A stretch of 9,901 nt of DNA, taken from assembly GCA_031538565.1 (NCBI GenBank), contig JAVKLS010000049.1, positions 1 through 9,901 on the forward strand. The letters run 5' to 3'. The translations under genes were made by a program, and so were the position numbers. Positions 1-6,789 of the stretch are shown in pieces. Origin of the DNA: JASGCK01 sp031538565 (lineage in GTDB: Bacteria; Pseudomonadota; Gammaproteobacteria; Burkholderiales; Burkholderiaceae_C). The notes beneath the pieces were generated by a model. That model did not search any database, was not told the DNA's origin, and saw only the letters and a program-made list of their open reading frames with translations. Within the stretch, counting starts at the first letter, position 1. Each line of letters opens with the position of its first letter.

Positions 1-448
1 CATTGCTTGCCAGTAATTTTTGTTGCACTTGTGCGCCGACTAAATCTTGTGCGGAGGCGTTGGCGGCCTCGGTGGCTGCGCGTGTGCGAAGCAGGCGCTT
101 GTCGCCGCGCTCCCACGTCCAGTCAATGCCAATGCTTTTGTTCACACGCTTTTGCGTGAGCCACGAGCCCGCACCCACACCGTTTTGTAAATCAATTTGC
201 GACACGCCCGCGGACAGCGTGGGCGCGGGTGCGTGGTTAGCCGAGGCGATGTCGGCGCGGGCGCTGGCGAGTTGTTGCGCGGCAATTTGTGCGTCTAGGT
301 TTGTGCTTGCTGCCTGCAAAGACTCTTCCAACGTGATGGTGTGCGCGGCGCTGCTGCTATTGGCTTGCGCCAAAGCGCCGCTGTTTGCGCCAAGGGCGAG
401 TAACAGGCCAAACAAAAGCCGTTGGTGAAATTTGTGGGGTATCCTCAT
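1..448 (-). CDS. CzcC/TolC-type outer-membrane efflux protein, N-terminal fragment (3' end beyond the left edge)
   Basis: This minus-strand frame stays open from an ATG at 448-446 to the window edge, giving about 149 codons. Residues 1-29 form a signal peptide: a basic start (MRIPHKFHQR), a hydrophobic core (LLFGLLLALG), and a cleavage-like GALAQA. The mature part begins with a segment like the repeat start of outer-membrane efflux proteins (ITLEESLQAA), followed by an alanine-rich helical stretch (AAQQLASARADIASAN). A motif SIGIDWTWERGDKRLLR resembles the strand-plus-GGKR turn of CzcC-like proteins. Known for the family: trimeric outer-membrane channels that complete RND or ABC efflux pumps. 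Inference: this is the outer channel of an efflux system whose pump genes lie to the left. It is divergent from a two-component system, which suggests regulation by it. No good Shine-Dalgarno sequence precedes the ATG. The substrate, and whether the gene is intact further left, cannot be judged. Confidence 0.75.
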   Translation of the reverse strand, partial: MRIPHKFHQRLLFGLLLALGANSGALAQANSSSAAHTITLEESLQAASTNLDAQIAAQQLASARADIASANHAPAPTLSAGVSQIDLQNGVGAGSWLTQKRVNKSIGIDWTWERGDKRLLRTRAATEAANASAQDLVGAQVQQKLLASN

Positions 449-502
449 AGCCCGTGTTTGTACGCCCGCATACCTGACCGCGACCTGACCTCGATTATTT
501 TT
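449..502. promoter_or_regulatory. Divergent intergenic region with a tandem 8-base direct repeat, candidate response-regulator binding site
   Basis: Only 54 bases separate the efflux gene start from the response regulator start, so both promoters must lie here or overlap the genes. ACCTGACC occurs at 472-479 and again at 483-490, separated by three bases, so the copies are 11 bases apart (about one helical turn). OmpR/PhoB-type regulators are known to bind as head-to-tail dimers to direct repeats spaced 10-11 bases. Inference: this is the autoregulatory and efflux-control box of the adjacent regulator. The second copy ends 12 bases before the regulator ATG, so binding there could block or reposition RNA polymerase for that gene. 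I see no clear -35/-10 pair in either direction. Confidence 0.45.
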
Positions 503-1198
503 ATGCGAATTCTTTTAGTTGAAGACGACCCCGCCTTGCACGAGGTGATGACGCAAAGCCTGCAAAGCTTTGGGCATCGCGTGGATGGTGCAAACAACCT
601 CGCAATGGCGCAGCATTGGTGGCGCGTGCAGCCATTCGATGCTGTGCTGCTAGATTTGAATCTACCAGATGGCTCTGGGCTTGTGGCTTTGCGCGAAGCG
701 AGGCGGCGCGGCGACAAAACGCCCGTACTGGTGCTCACGGCGCGTAACCGCACAGAGGAGCGTATTGCGGGACTTGATGCGGGTGCGGACGACTACATTG
801 GCAAGCCATTTGAAATGGCGGAGGTGGATGCCAGACTGCGTGCTTTGGTGCGACGCAGTGCAGGGCAGGATGATGTGACCGTGGTTGGCCGTTTGCGGTT
901 AGATAGACGCACGCGGCGTCTGTACTGCGACGATGCGGACTGGCCCTTGCCTGCGCGGGAGTTCGAAGTGCTGACCGAGCTTTTGTCACCCTTAGGGCGT
1001 GTGGTCAGCAAGCGAATGCTGTCCAATAAATTGTCAGGCGCCGACGACGTGCTGGGCGACAACGCGCTGGAGTCTTTTGTCTCGCGCTTGCGTAAGCGCT
1101 TGGTGGGGACGGGCGCGACTATTGTCACGGTGCGTGGACTGGGTTATCGTGTGCAAGCAGGCGCGCAGTTGGAGGGGCTAGGTGGACTCGCTGCGTAA
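503..1198 (+). CDS. OmpR-family two-component response regulator
   Basis: This is a 231-residue DNA-binding response regulator, the usual length for the OmpR/PhoB class. The receiver domain (about 1-117) has the acidic pocket E7-D8-D9, phosphoacceptor D51 (VLLDLNLPDGSG), T79 (VLTA) and K101 (YIGKPF). The winged-helix effector domain (about 125-218) has REFEVLTELL, the recognition-helix region ALESFVSRLRKRL, and the wing ending TVRGLGYR. I chose the ATG at 503 because MRILLVEDD is the standard family N-terminus. The same frame is open back to 422, but that 27-residue extension is unlike the family and would run into the divergent efflux gene. No Shine-Dalgarno sequence precedes the ATG (the upstream bases are T-rich), so initiation may be leaderless or weak. 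It overlaps the kinase gene by 17 bases, so the two are surely co-transcribed. The resemblance is to TctD/QseB/PmrA-type regulators; the specific signal is unknown. Confidence 0.92.
   Translation: MRILLVEDDPALHEVMTQSLQSFGHRVDGANNLAMAQHWWRVQPFDAVLLDLNLPDGSGLVALREARRRGDKTPVLVLTARNRTEERIAGLDAGADDYIGKPFEMAEVDARLRALVRRSAGQDDVTVVGRLRLDRRTRRLYCDDADWPLPAREFEVLTELLSPLGRVVSKRMLSNKLSGADDVLGDNALESFVSRLRKRLVGTGATIVTVRGLGYRVQAGAQLEGLGGLAA
1171..1177 (+). promoter_or_regulatory. Shine-Dalgarno sequence for the histidine kinase
   Basis: GGAGGGG lies inside the 3' end of the response regulator gene, four bases before the GTG at 1182. It is the best ribosome-binding site near this start. It supports choosing GTG 1182 as the kinase start, even though the codon is not ATG and lies within the preceding gene. 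Confidence 0.7.
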
Positions 1199-2627
1199 GC
1201 CTTCGCTGCGGCACAAACTTTTGGTGCATTTGCTGTGGCCGCTGTGCCTGACGTGGGCGCTAGGTTTTGCGCTGGTGATGGGGTTGGCCTACTATTTTGT
1301 GATGCAGGCCTATGACCGCTCGCTGTTGGACGATGCTTACGCGCTGTCGGCGCAAATGCAAAGCAATGCCAAGGGTGAACCGATTTTGAGTCTGACCGAT
1401 GCGGAAATGAGCGCGGTGCTGTTTGATCAAACGGAGTCCAATTACTTTTCAATTTGGCGTCACTCAGGCGGCTTGATTGCGGGTCATGCCGCGCTGCGCC
1501 CTGCCGCGCAGGCAGAGGGTTTTTCGCCCGTTTGGAGCGATGGCAGTTACTCTGGGCGAGCGGTGCGCGTGGTCACGCTGCCGCGCTACAAACTTGGGGG
1601 CTATGTGGTGGTGGTGGCGCAGACGACGGACAGCCGCAGCCGCATGATTCAGCAGTTGCTGTTGGCGGGTTTGGCGCCGCAAGTGCTCTTGCTGCTCGTG
1701 CTGGCGTGGTGGTTGCGTAGGCAGGTGCGTGTGGATTTGGCGCCGCTGCTGGATTTGCAAAAAGCGGTGGAGGGGCGCGATGCAACGGACTTGCAGCACG
1801 TGCCCAGTCTTTTGGCGGAGCGGGCGCGAACAGCAGATATTGCAAGACTAGGACTGGCCATGAACTCGTTGTTTGACCGCCTGCAGTCCAGCATCCAGGC
1901 GCAGCGCCAGTTCTCGGGCAACGTCGCCCATGAGTTGAGAACCCCTCTGGCAGGTATTCGCCTGCAAGCCGAGCACGCGCTCACATTAAGCGATGCGCCT
2001 TTGGTGTGCGAGCGCATGAGCAAACTTTTGCAAGGTGTGGATCACGCCAGCCATTTAGTTGATCAACTATTGGCGCTGGCCTTTGCCGATGAGGCCGAGT
2101 ACGCGGTTTCTTTAGTTGAAATTGATTTAACCGAAGTGGCGCGTGCGGCGGTGCTGCGTCATTTGGCGCGCGCCGATGCGCTGGGGGTTGATTTTGGCGC
2201 CGATGGCTTGGACGTGCCTGGCGGTGTTTTTGTTTTCGGACACCGCGTGCTGCTGGATGCGACGCTGGATAACTTAATTGACAACGCTTTTCGCTACGGA
2301 CTGGGCGAGGTAGAAAAAAAGGTCACAGTGTCGGTGTCTTTGCTTGCGGGTGAGCCGCGCAGGGCGCTATTGGCGGTGCAAGACGAGGGCGCAGGAATGG
2401 GTGAGCAGGATGCGGCATTTTATAAAAACCGCTGGACGCAGGCGCACGATTCGCAGCAATTGGCGCGGCGCGGCGGCGCCCCCAGCTTTGGCGTTGGCTT
2501 AGGCCTGGCCATTGTGGCGCGTTATGCCGAGCTTTTGTGCGCGCCCTTTGCGCTTGCGCCCACAAGGCGGCAAGGCGATCGGCCAATAGGGCTGTGCGCC
2601 TCGCTTGGCTTTGTGGTGCAAAGCTAG
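1182..2627 (+). CDS. Two-component sensor histidine kinase, TctE/QseC-like
   Basis: This is a 481-residue inner-membrane kinase with a GTG start. Transmembrane segment 1 spans about residues 13-41. A periplasmic sensor region follows (about 42-155), starting with DRSLLDDAYALSAQM, which resembles the N-terminal sensor domain of TctE-type kinases. Transmembrane segment 2 (about 158-178) is rich in Leu and Ala, and a short HAMP-like linker follows. The dimerisation domain carries phosphoacceptor H250 in GNVAHELRTPLAG. The ATPase domain has the N box (DNLIDNAFRYG, N364 and N368), the G1 box (DEGAGMG, D401), an F-box-like FYKNRW, and the G2 box (GVGLGLAIV, 437-445), so all catalytic motifs are present. 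It phosphorylates the regulator encoded just upstream, with which it overlaps by 17 bases. The ligand is unknown. The divergent efflux gene suggests a toxic metal, an organic acid or a drug, but that is inference. Confidence 0.92.
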   Translation: MDSLRKPSLRHKLLVHLLWPLCLTWALGFALVMGLAYYFVMQAYDRSLLDDAYALSAQMQSNAKGEPILSLTDAEMSAVLFDQTESNYFSIWRHSGGLIAGHAALRPAAQAEGFSPVWSDGSYSGRAVRVVTLPRYKLGGYVVVVAQTTDSRSRMIQQLLLAGLAPQVLLLLVLAWWLRRQVRVDLAPLLDLQKAVEGRDATDLQHVPSLLAERARTADIARLGLAMNSLFDRLQSSIQAQRQFSGNVAHELRTPLAGIRLQAEHALTLSDAPLVCERMSKLLQGVDHASHLVDQLLALAFADEAEYAVSLVEIDLTEVARAAVLRHLARADALGVDFGADGLDVPGGVFVFGHRVLLDATLDNLIDNAFRYGLGEVEKKVTVSVSLLAGEPRRALLAVQDEGAGMGEQDAAFYKNRWTQAHDSQQLARRGGAPSFGVGLGLAIVARYAELLCAPFALAPTRRQGDRPIGLCASLGFVVQS

Positions 2628-2636
2628 AATCAAGCA

Positions 2637-4616
2637 ATGCAATATCCCACACTATTTGACGTGATCGTCGTCGGCGGCGGACACGCGGGCACAGAGGCCG
2701 CGTTGGCAAGCGCTCGCATGGGCGCAACAACGCTGCTACTCACGCACAATATTGAAACGCTGGGTCAAATGAGCTGCAATCCGTCCATTGGCGGAATTGG
2801 CAAAGGACATTTGGTTAAAGAGGTTGATGCGCTGGGCGGAGCGATGGCGCTAGCCACAGACGAAGCGGGCATCCAATTTCGGATTTTGAACTCCAGCAAA
2901 GGCCCTGCGGTGCGTGCCACACGAGCCCAAGCGGACCGCGTTTTGTATAAGGCCGCGATTCGCCGTCGCTTAGAAAACCAGCCCCATCTTTGGCTATTTC
3001 AACAGGCCTGCGACGACTTAATGGTCGAGCACGTGGACGGGCAAGAGCGCGTGGTGGGCGCGGTCACGCAAAGCGGAATTCGATTTAAAAGCCGCGCCGT
3101 GGTTTTAACGGCCGGTACGTTTTTGGATGGGCGCATTCACATTGGGCTGCAAAACTATCAAGCGGGCAGGGCGGGCGATCCGCCTGCGATTAGCTTATCT
3201 GCCAGACTTAAAGAGCTCAAGCTACCGCAAGGCCGCCTTAAAACAGGAACCCCGCCGCGCATTGATGGGCGCAGCATCGATTTTGCGCAGTGTCTGCGCC
3301 AGCTGGGCGACGACTCCCCCGCGCCTGTGTTTAGCTTCATGGGCAATAAAGCCATGCACCCCGAGCAAGTGCCGTGCTACATCACGCACACCAACAACCA
3401 AACGCACGACATCATCCGTGCAGGCTTTGACCGCAGCCCCATGTTTATGGGGAAAATTGAGGGCGTAGGGCCACGCTATTGTCCCAGCGTCGAAGACAAA
3501 ATCAACCGCTTTGCCGACAAAGAAAGCCATCAAATTTTTTTAGAGCCCGAAGGACTGACAACGCACGAGTACTACCCCAACGGCATTTCAACCAGCCTGC
3601 CGTTTGATGTTCAATACGCGCTGGTGCGTTCCATGCGCGGACTAGAAAACGCGCACATTTTGCGTCCAGGCTACGCCATCGAGTACGATTATTTTGATCC
3701 GCGCTCGCTCAAATCTAGCTTTGAAACCAAGCAAATTGGCGGATTGTTTTTTGCAGGACAAATCAATGGCACAACGGGCTATGAAGAGGCCGCCGCCCAA
3801 GGCTTGTTTGCTGGCATGAATGCCGCGTTGCAATGCCGAGGCGTGGGCGCATGGTTGCCGCGTCGCGACGAAGCCTACCTTGGCGTACTGGTGGACGACC
3901 TCATCAACAAAGGCGTGAGCGAGCCGTACCGTATGTTTACCTCGCGGGCGGAATATCGTCTACAGCTGCGCGAAGACAATGCCGACGCCAGACTCACCGA
4001 AAAGGGGCGCGAGCTAGGATTGGTGGACGATGTGCGCTGGACGGCTTTTTGCCGCAAGCGCGATGCCGTTTCACGTGAAACTGAGCGCCTGCGTGGGCTG
4101 TGGGTTAGTCCTAAAAATCTTACCAGCGCCGAGGCCGAGCGCGTGCTGGGCAAAGCCATTGATCACGAACACAGCGCGGCGGACTTGCTGCGCCGCCCCG
4201 ATGTTTGTTACGCGGGCTTGATGAGCCTAACCAAGCTAGACGGCGAGACGCTGGCGTCGCCTGATTTAAGCGCGCCGCCAAATGCGGACGATTTCGAGAA
4301 GTCAGTGATTGAGCAGGTGGAAATTTCCGCCAAGTATGCGGGTTATATCGAGCGACAAAAAGACGAAGTTGAACGTGCCGCCGCACAAGAAAACACCAGA
4401 CTTCCTGCCGACTTTGACTACGCACAAGTCGCGGCGCTTAGTATTGAGGTGCGGCAAAAGCTGACAAAATTTAAGCCCGAAACTTTGGGGCAGGCGAGCC
4501 GTGTGTCGGGTGTTACGCCCGCGGCCATTTCACTTTTGCAAATCCATCTTAAGCGCTGGCGGGCAAGGCGCGGTGCGGCAAACGCGCTAGGCGCATCCGC
4601 GCTTGATTCGGAATGA
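2637..4616 (+). CDS. mnmG: tRNA uridine-5-carboxymethylaminomethyl(34) synthesis enzyme MnmG (GidA)
   Basis: This FAD-dependent cytosolic enzyme works with the GTPase MnmE to add the carboxymethylaminomethyl group to uridine 34 of certain tRNAs. At 659 residues it is close to, and slightly longer than, the usual roughly 630. The N-terminal Rossmann motif (VVGGGHAGTEAALASARMG, 11-29) binds FAD. The family hallmark CNPSIGGIGKGHL (47-59) includes conserved C47, and the second conserved cysteine is C282 in GPRYCPSVEDK. GQINGTTGYEEAAAQG (374-389) and YRMFTSRAEYRL (431-442) are further MnmG signatures. The C-terminal helical domain (about 550-640) contains YAGYIERQ. The ATG start matches the usual N-terminus (M-x-YP-x-x-FDVIVVGGG). 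Only 9 bases separate it from the kinase stop, so transcription may read in from the two-component genes or start inside the kinase gene. Its stop overlaps the rsmG start as ATGA. Codons 478-482 contain a parS sequence. Confidence 0.97.
   Translation: MQYPTLFDVIVVGGGHAGTEAALASARMGATTLLLTHNIETLGQMSCNPSIGGIGKGHLVKEVDALGGAMALATDEAGIQFRILNSSKGPAVRATRAQADRVLYKAAIRRRLENQPHLWLFQQACDDLMVEHVDGQERVVGAVTQSGIRFKSRAVVLTAGTFLDGRIHIGLQNYQAGRAGDPPAISLSARLKELKLPQGRLKTGTPPRIDGRSIDFAQCLRQLGDDSPAPVFSFMGNKAMHPEQVPCYITHTNNQTHDIIRAGFDRSPMFMGKIEGVGPRYCPSVEDKINRFADKESHQIFLEPEGLTTHEYYPNGISTSLPFDVQYALVRSMRGLENAHILRPGYAIEYDYFDPRSLKSSFETKQIGGLFFAGQINGTTGYEEAAAQGLFAGMNAALQCRGVGAWLPRRDEAYLGVLVDDLINKGVSEPYRMFTSRAEYRLQLREDNADARLTEKGRELGLVDDVRWTAFCRKRDAVSRETERLRGLWVSPKNLTSAEAERVLGKAIDHEHSAADLLRRPDVCYAGLMSLTKLDGETLASPDLSAPPNADDFEKSVIEQVEISAKYAGYIERQKDEVERAAAQENTRLPADFDYAQVAALSIEVRQKLTKFKPETLGQASRVSGVTPAAISLLQIHLKRWRARRGAANALGASALDSE
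4067..4082. promoter_or_regulatory. parS: parS centromere site embedded in mnmG
   Basis: Bases 4068-4081 read GTTTCACGTGAAAC, a perfect 14-base palindrome identical to the core of the widely conserved chromosomal parS site (TGTTTCACGTGAAACA). Only the two outer bases differ (C and T), giving 14 of 16. It lies in the mnmG reading frame and encodes Val-Ser-Arg-Glu-Thr (residues 478-482). ParB is known to load onto such sites as a CTP-dependent clamp and spread along DNA, while ParA moves the complex. The parA and parB genes begin about 1.9 and 2.7 kb downstream. Exact palindromy and proximity make a chance match unlikely. Confidence 0.88.
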
Positions 4617-5299
4617 GCGCGGCGCTGCAAGAAAAGTTGCGAGAGAAATTGCAGGGCGGCTTGGCGGCGCTAGGCCTTGCGCTTAGTGATGCGCAGCAAC
4701 AACAATTGCTGGACTATTTAGACCTAATTGCCAAATGGAACAAGGTCTATAACCTAACCGCCATACACGGCGCAGACCAAATGCTGACGCATCACTTGCT
4801 CGACTCGATGGCAATCATTCCTTCGCTGCAAGCGCGCCTTTTTGCTTTGCGGCGTTCGACGCCGCGTGTTTTGGATGTGGGCGCGGGCGCGGGGTTGCCG
4901 GGTGTGGTGGTTGCCATTTGCTGCCCTGCAGTGCGGGTTGTTTGTGTGGACGCAGTCGGAAAAAAAGCGGCGTTTATTCGACAAGCCGCCTCGGCGCTTG
5001 GGCTTGGCAACCTCCAAGGATTGCATTCGCGGGTGGAGGGCTTGCCCGCCGCCATCGATGCGGAGCAAGGATTTGATGTGATTACTAGTCGCGCCTTTGC
5101 CTCGTTGTTTGATTTTACTTCGCTCACGCGGCCACTTCTGTCTGCGGACGGCGTGTGGATGGCGATGAAGGCGCAGCCCGCGCAGGATGAGTTATCCGCG
5201 CTGCCAAGCGGTGTGCGCGTGTTTCACGTGGAGCATCTTGCGGTGCCCGGGTTGGATGAGGCTCGTTGCTTGGTTTGGCTGGGCGGCGCAGACGTTTAG
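4613..5299 (+). CDS. rsmG: 16S rRNA (guanine(527)-N7)-methyltransferase RsmG (GidB)
   Basis: This S-adenosylmethionine-dependent methyltransferase makes m7G527 in 16S rRNA of the small subunit; loss in other bacteria gives low-level streptomycin resistance. At 228 residues it is close to the family length. The N-terminal helical part carries KWNKVYNLTA (41-50) and HHLLDS (60-65), both family signatures. The SAM-binding motif I is VLDVGAGAGLPGVVVAI (86-102). Further family motifs are KKAAFIRQA (117-125) and TSRAFASL (158-165). The start ATG lies in the ATGA overlap with the mnmG stop, indicating translational coupling. This mnmG-rsmG pairing is very common in bacteria. The C-terminal codons for VFHVEH (203-208) contain a second parS-like sequence. 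The gene appears intact. Confidence 0.95.
   Translation: MSAALQEKLREKLQGGLAALGLALSDAQQQQLLDYLDLIAKWNKVYNLTAIHGADQMLTHHLLDSMAIIPSLQARLFALRRSTPRVLDVGAGAGLPGVVVAICCPAVRVVCVDAVGKKAAFIRQAASALGLGNLQGLHSRVEGLPAAIDAEQGFDVITSRAFASLFDFTSLTRPLLSADGVWMAMKAQPAQDELSALPSGVRVFHVEHLAVPGLDEARCLVWLGGADV
5220..5235. promoter_or_regulatory. parS: Second, degenerate parS-like site embedded in rsmG
   Basis: TGTTTCACGTGGAGCA matches 14 of 16 bases of the parS consensus. The left half and centre are perfect (TGTTTCACGTG) and the outer CA matches; the two mismatches are A-to-G changes in the right half. It encodes part of Val-Phe-His-Val-Glu-His of RsmG. It lies about 1.15 kb downstream of the perfect site in mnmG and about 750 bases before parA. 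ParB binding at two mismatches would probably be weaker, and protein-level constraint on the RsmG C-terminus could partly explain the match. Confidence 0.5.
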
Positions 5300-5341
5300 G
5301 CGGGCGAGTATGATCGGCGCAATTGATTTTTAAGACCTCTT

Positions 5342-5953
5342 ATGTTTGGCATTCAAGACTACGGCGCTTTTGTTGGCGCCGTTATTATTTTTCTACTTAT
5401 CCCAGGCCCAGGCAATTTGGCGCTTGCCATCTCGACTAGCAAGGGCGGGTTTGCCGCAGGCCTGGCGGCAACGCTGGGTTTAATGGTGGGCGATCAAACC
5501 TTGCTCTGGCTGGCGGTGGCGGGCGTGGCGGCCTTGCTGGCAACGAACCCGCAGGTGTTGCTTGTTTTGCAGTGGGTGGGCGCGGTGTATTTGGTGTTGT
5601 TGGGTGCGAAGATGTTGTTGGCCAAAGCGGGTGCGGCCCCCGTATTAACCATGCAGCCAGGGCATTATGCTCGGCAAGCCTTTGTCATTACGATTTTTAA
5701 CCCCAAGCCGATTTTGTTTTACATGGCTTTTTTCCCGCAGTTTGTTGATCCTGCGGCGCACGCAGGACTGCTGACGTTTGCCGTCATGTCCGCCACGGTG
5801 GCGATCATTACGCTGGCGTATTGTGTGTTGGCGGTGACCTTGGTATCTTTAATGGCGGGGCGACTTCGGGCAACGCCCGCCATCAAAACGGCTTTGGAAA
5901 AATTGGCAGGTCTGTGCTTGGTGGGTTTTGGGGTGCGGTTGGCGCTGGGTTAA
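5342..5953 (+). CDS. LysE/RhtB-family amino-acid or small-metabolite exporter
   Basis: This 203-residue, very hydrophobic inner-membrane protein has the length and layout of the LysE/RhtB family, with about six membrane-spanning segments. Segment 1 carries the hallmark FLLIPGPGNLALAIS (17-31). Next come a glycine/alanine-rich helix (GGFAAGLAATLGLMVGD) and helices near 54-66 and 72-93. The conserved central motif is FNPKPILFYMAFFPQFV (119-135), followed by two C-terminal helices. Known members export amino acids such as lysine, threonine or homoserine, driven by the proton gradient; the substrate here cannot be assigned. The ATG is 42 bases after rsmG, with no clear Shine-Dalgarno sequence (AAGACCTCTT upstream), and parA begins 32 bases after its stop. 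A LysE-family gene between rsmG and parA recurs in Burkholderiales, as I recall, so this is probably ancestral rather than a recent insertion. Confidence 0.88.
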   Translation: MFGIQDYGAFVGAVIIFLLIPGPGNLALAISTSKGGFAAGLAATLGLMVGDQTLLWLAVAGVAALLATNPQVLLVLQWVGAVYLVLLGAKMLLAKAGAAPVLTMQPGHYARQAFVITIFNPKPILFYMAFFPQFVDPAAHAGLLTFAVMSATVAIITLAYCVLAVTLVSLMAGRLRATPAIKTALEKLAGLCLVGFGVRLALG

Positions 5954-5985
5954 GCGTGTGAAAACGATAAAAACAAAGGGACAAA

Positions 5986-6756
5986 ATGGCTAAAATTTTC
6001 TGTGTCGCCAATCAAAAAGGGGGAGTGGGCAAAACAACCACAACCGTCAACTTGTCGGCAGGATTGGCGCAAATTGGTCAGCGCGTATTGATGGTGGACC
6101 TAGACCCGCAAGGCAATGCCACAATGGGCTCTGGCGTTGATAAGCGCGCACTGCGCGCAACCATTTACGATGTGCTGCTCGAGTCTGCCTCGATTGCTGA
6201 GGCGCGGATAAAAAGCGAAAAATGTGGCTACGACGTGCTCGGTGCAAACCGCGAACTGACGGGCGCGGAAGTCGAGCTGGTGGACGTGGAGCGCCGCGAA
6301 GTGCGACTAAAACAAGCGCTGATGGCGGTGGGCGATGAATACGACTTTGTGCTCATCGACTGCCCGCCCTCGCTGTCCATGCTCACGCTGAACGGTCTGT
6401 GCTCGGCCAACGGCGTGATTGTGCCCATGCAGTGCGAATACTTTGCTCTAGAGGGCTTAACCGACTTGGTGAACACCATCAAACAAGTTCACGCCAACCT
6501 AAACAAAGACTTGCAAATTATTGGACTGCTGCGGGTGATGTTTGACCCGCGCATTACGCTGCAAGTGCAGGTAAGCGATCAGCTCAAAGCGCACTTTGCC
6601 GACAAAGTGTTTGATACCGTCATTCCGCGCAATATTCGCCTAGCAGAGGCGCCCAGCTACGGCTTGCCCGGCATCATTTTTGACAAATCATCCAAAGGCG
6701 CACAAGCCTACGCCGCCTTTGCCGCCGAGATGGTTGCGCGCATCAAAAAAATGTGA
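5986..6756 (+). CDS. parA: Chromosome-partitioning ATPase ParA (Soj)
   Basis: This 256-residue ParA-type ATPase binds nucleoid DNA as an ATP dimer and is stimulated by ParB bound at parS, so that newly copied origins are moved apart. It has the deviant Walker A motif KGGVGKTT (11-18, including the signature lysine K11), A' motif MVDLDPQGN (36-44, catalytic D40), and Walker B FVLIDCPPSL (121-130). The segment GLLRVMFDPR (180-189) and the helix starting ARIKKM at the end are typical of the chromosomal group. It lacks the N-terminal helix-turn-helix of plasmid type Ia ParA proteins, so it is chromosomal type. A reasonable Shine-Dalgarno sequence (AAAGGGAC) precedes the ATG. The stop lies 33 bases before parB. 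Two parS-type sites lie upstream in mnmG and rsmG. Confidence 0.96.
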   Translation: MAKIFCVANQKGGVGKTTTTVNLSAGLAQIGQRVLMVDLDPQGNATMGSGVDKRALRATIYDVLLESASIAEARIKSEKCGYDVLGANRELTGAEVELVDVERREVRLKQALMAVGDEYDFVLIDCPPSLSMLTLNGLCSANGVIVPMQCEYFALEGLTDLVNTIKQVHANLNKDLQIIGLLRVMFDPRITLQVQVSDQLKAHFADKVFDTVIPRNIRLAEAPSYGLPGIIFDKSSKGAQAYAAFAAEMVARIKKM

Positions 6757-6789
6757 TTAGAAAACTGAAACCAAAGTAAAGAGCAAAAA

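Noticed and set aside
3..428. Open frame of 141 codons on the plus strand
   Set aside because: It lies antisense to the efflux protein, which has a signal peptide and family motifs. The plus-strand translation is low in structure and resembles no family I know.
422..502. 27-residue N-terminal extension of the response regulator from ATG 422
   Set aside because: The family N-terminus starts exactly at MRILLVEDD (503). The extension would overlap the divergent efflux gene and has no family resemblance.
5948..5968. Possible parS half-site (GTGTGAAAAC) upstream of parA
   Set aside because: Only the right half resembles parS; the left half (TTAAGC) does not form the palindrome, so ParB binding is not supported.
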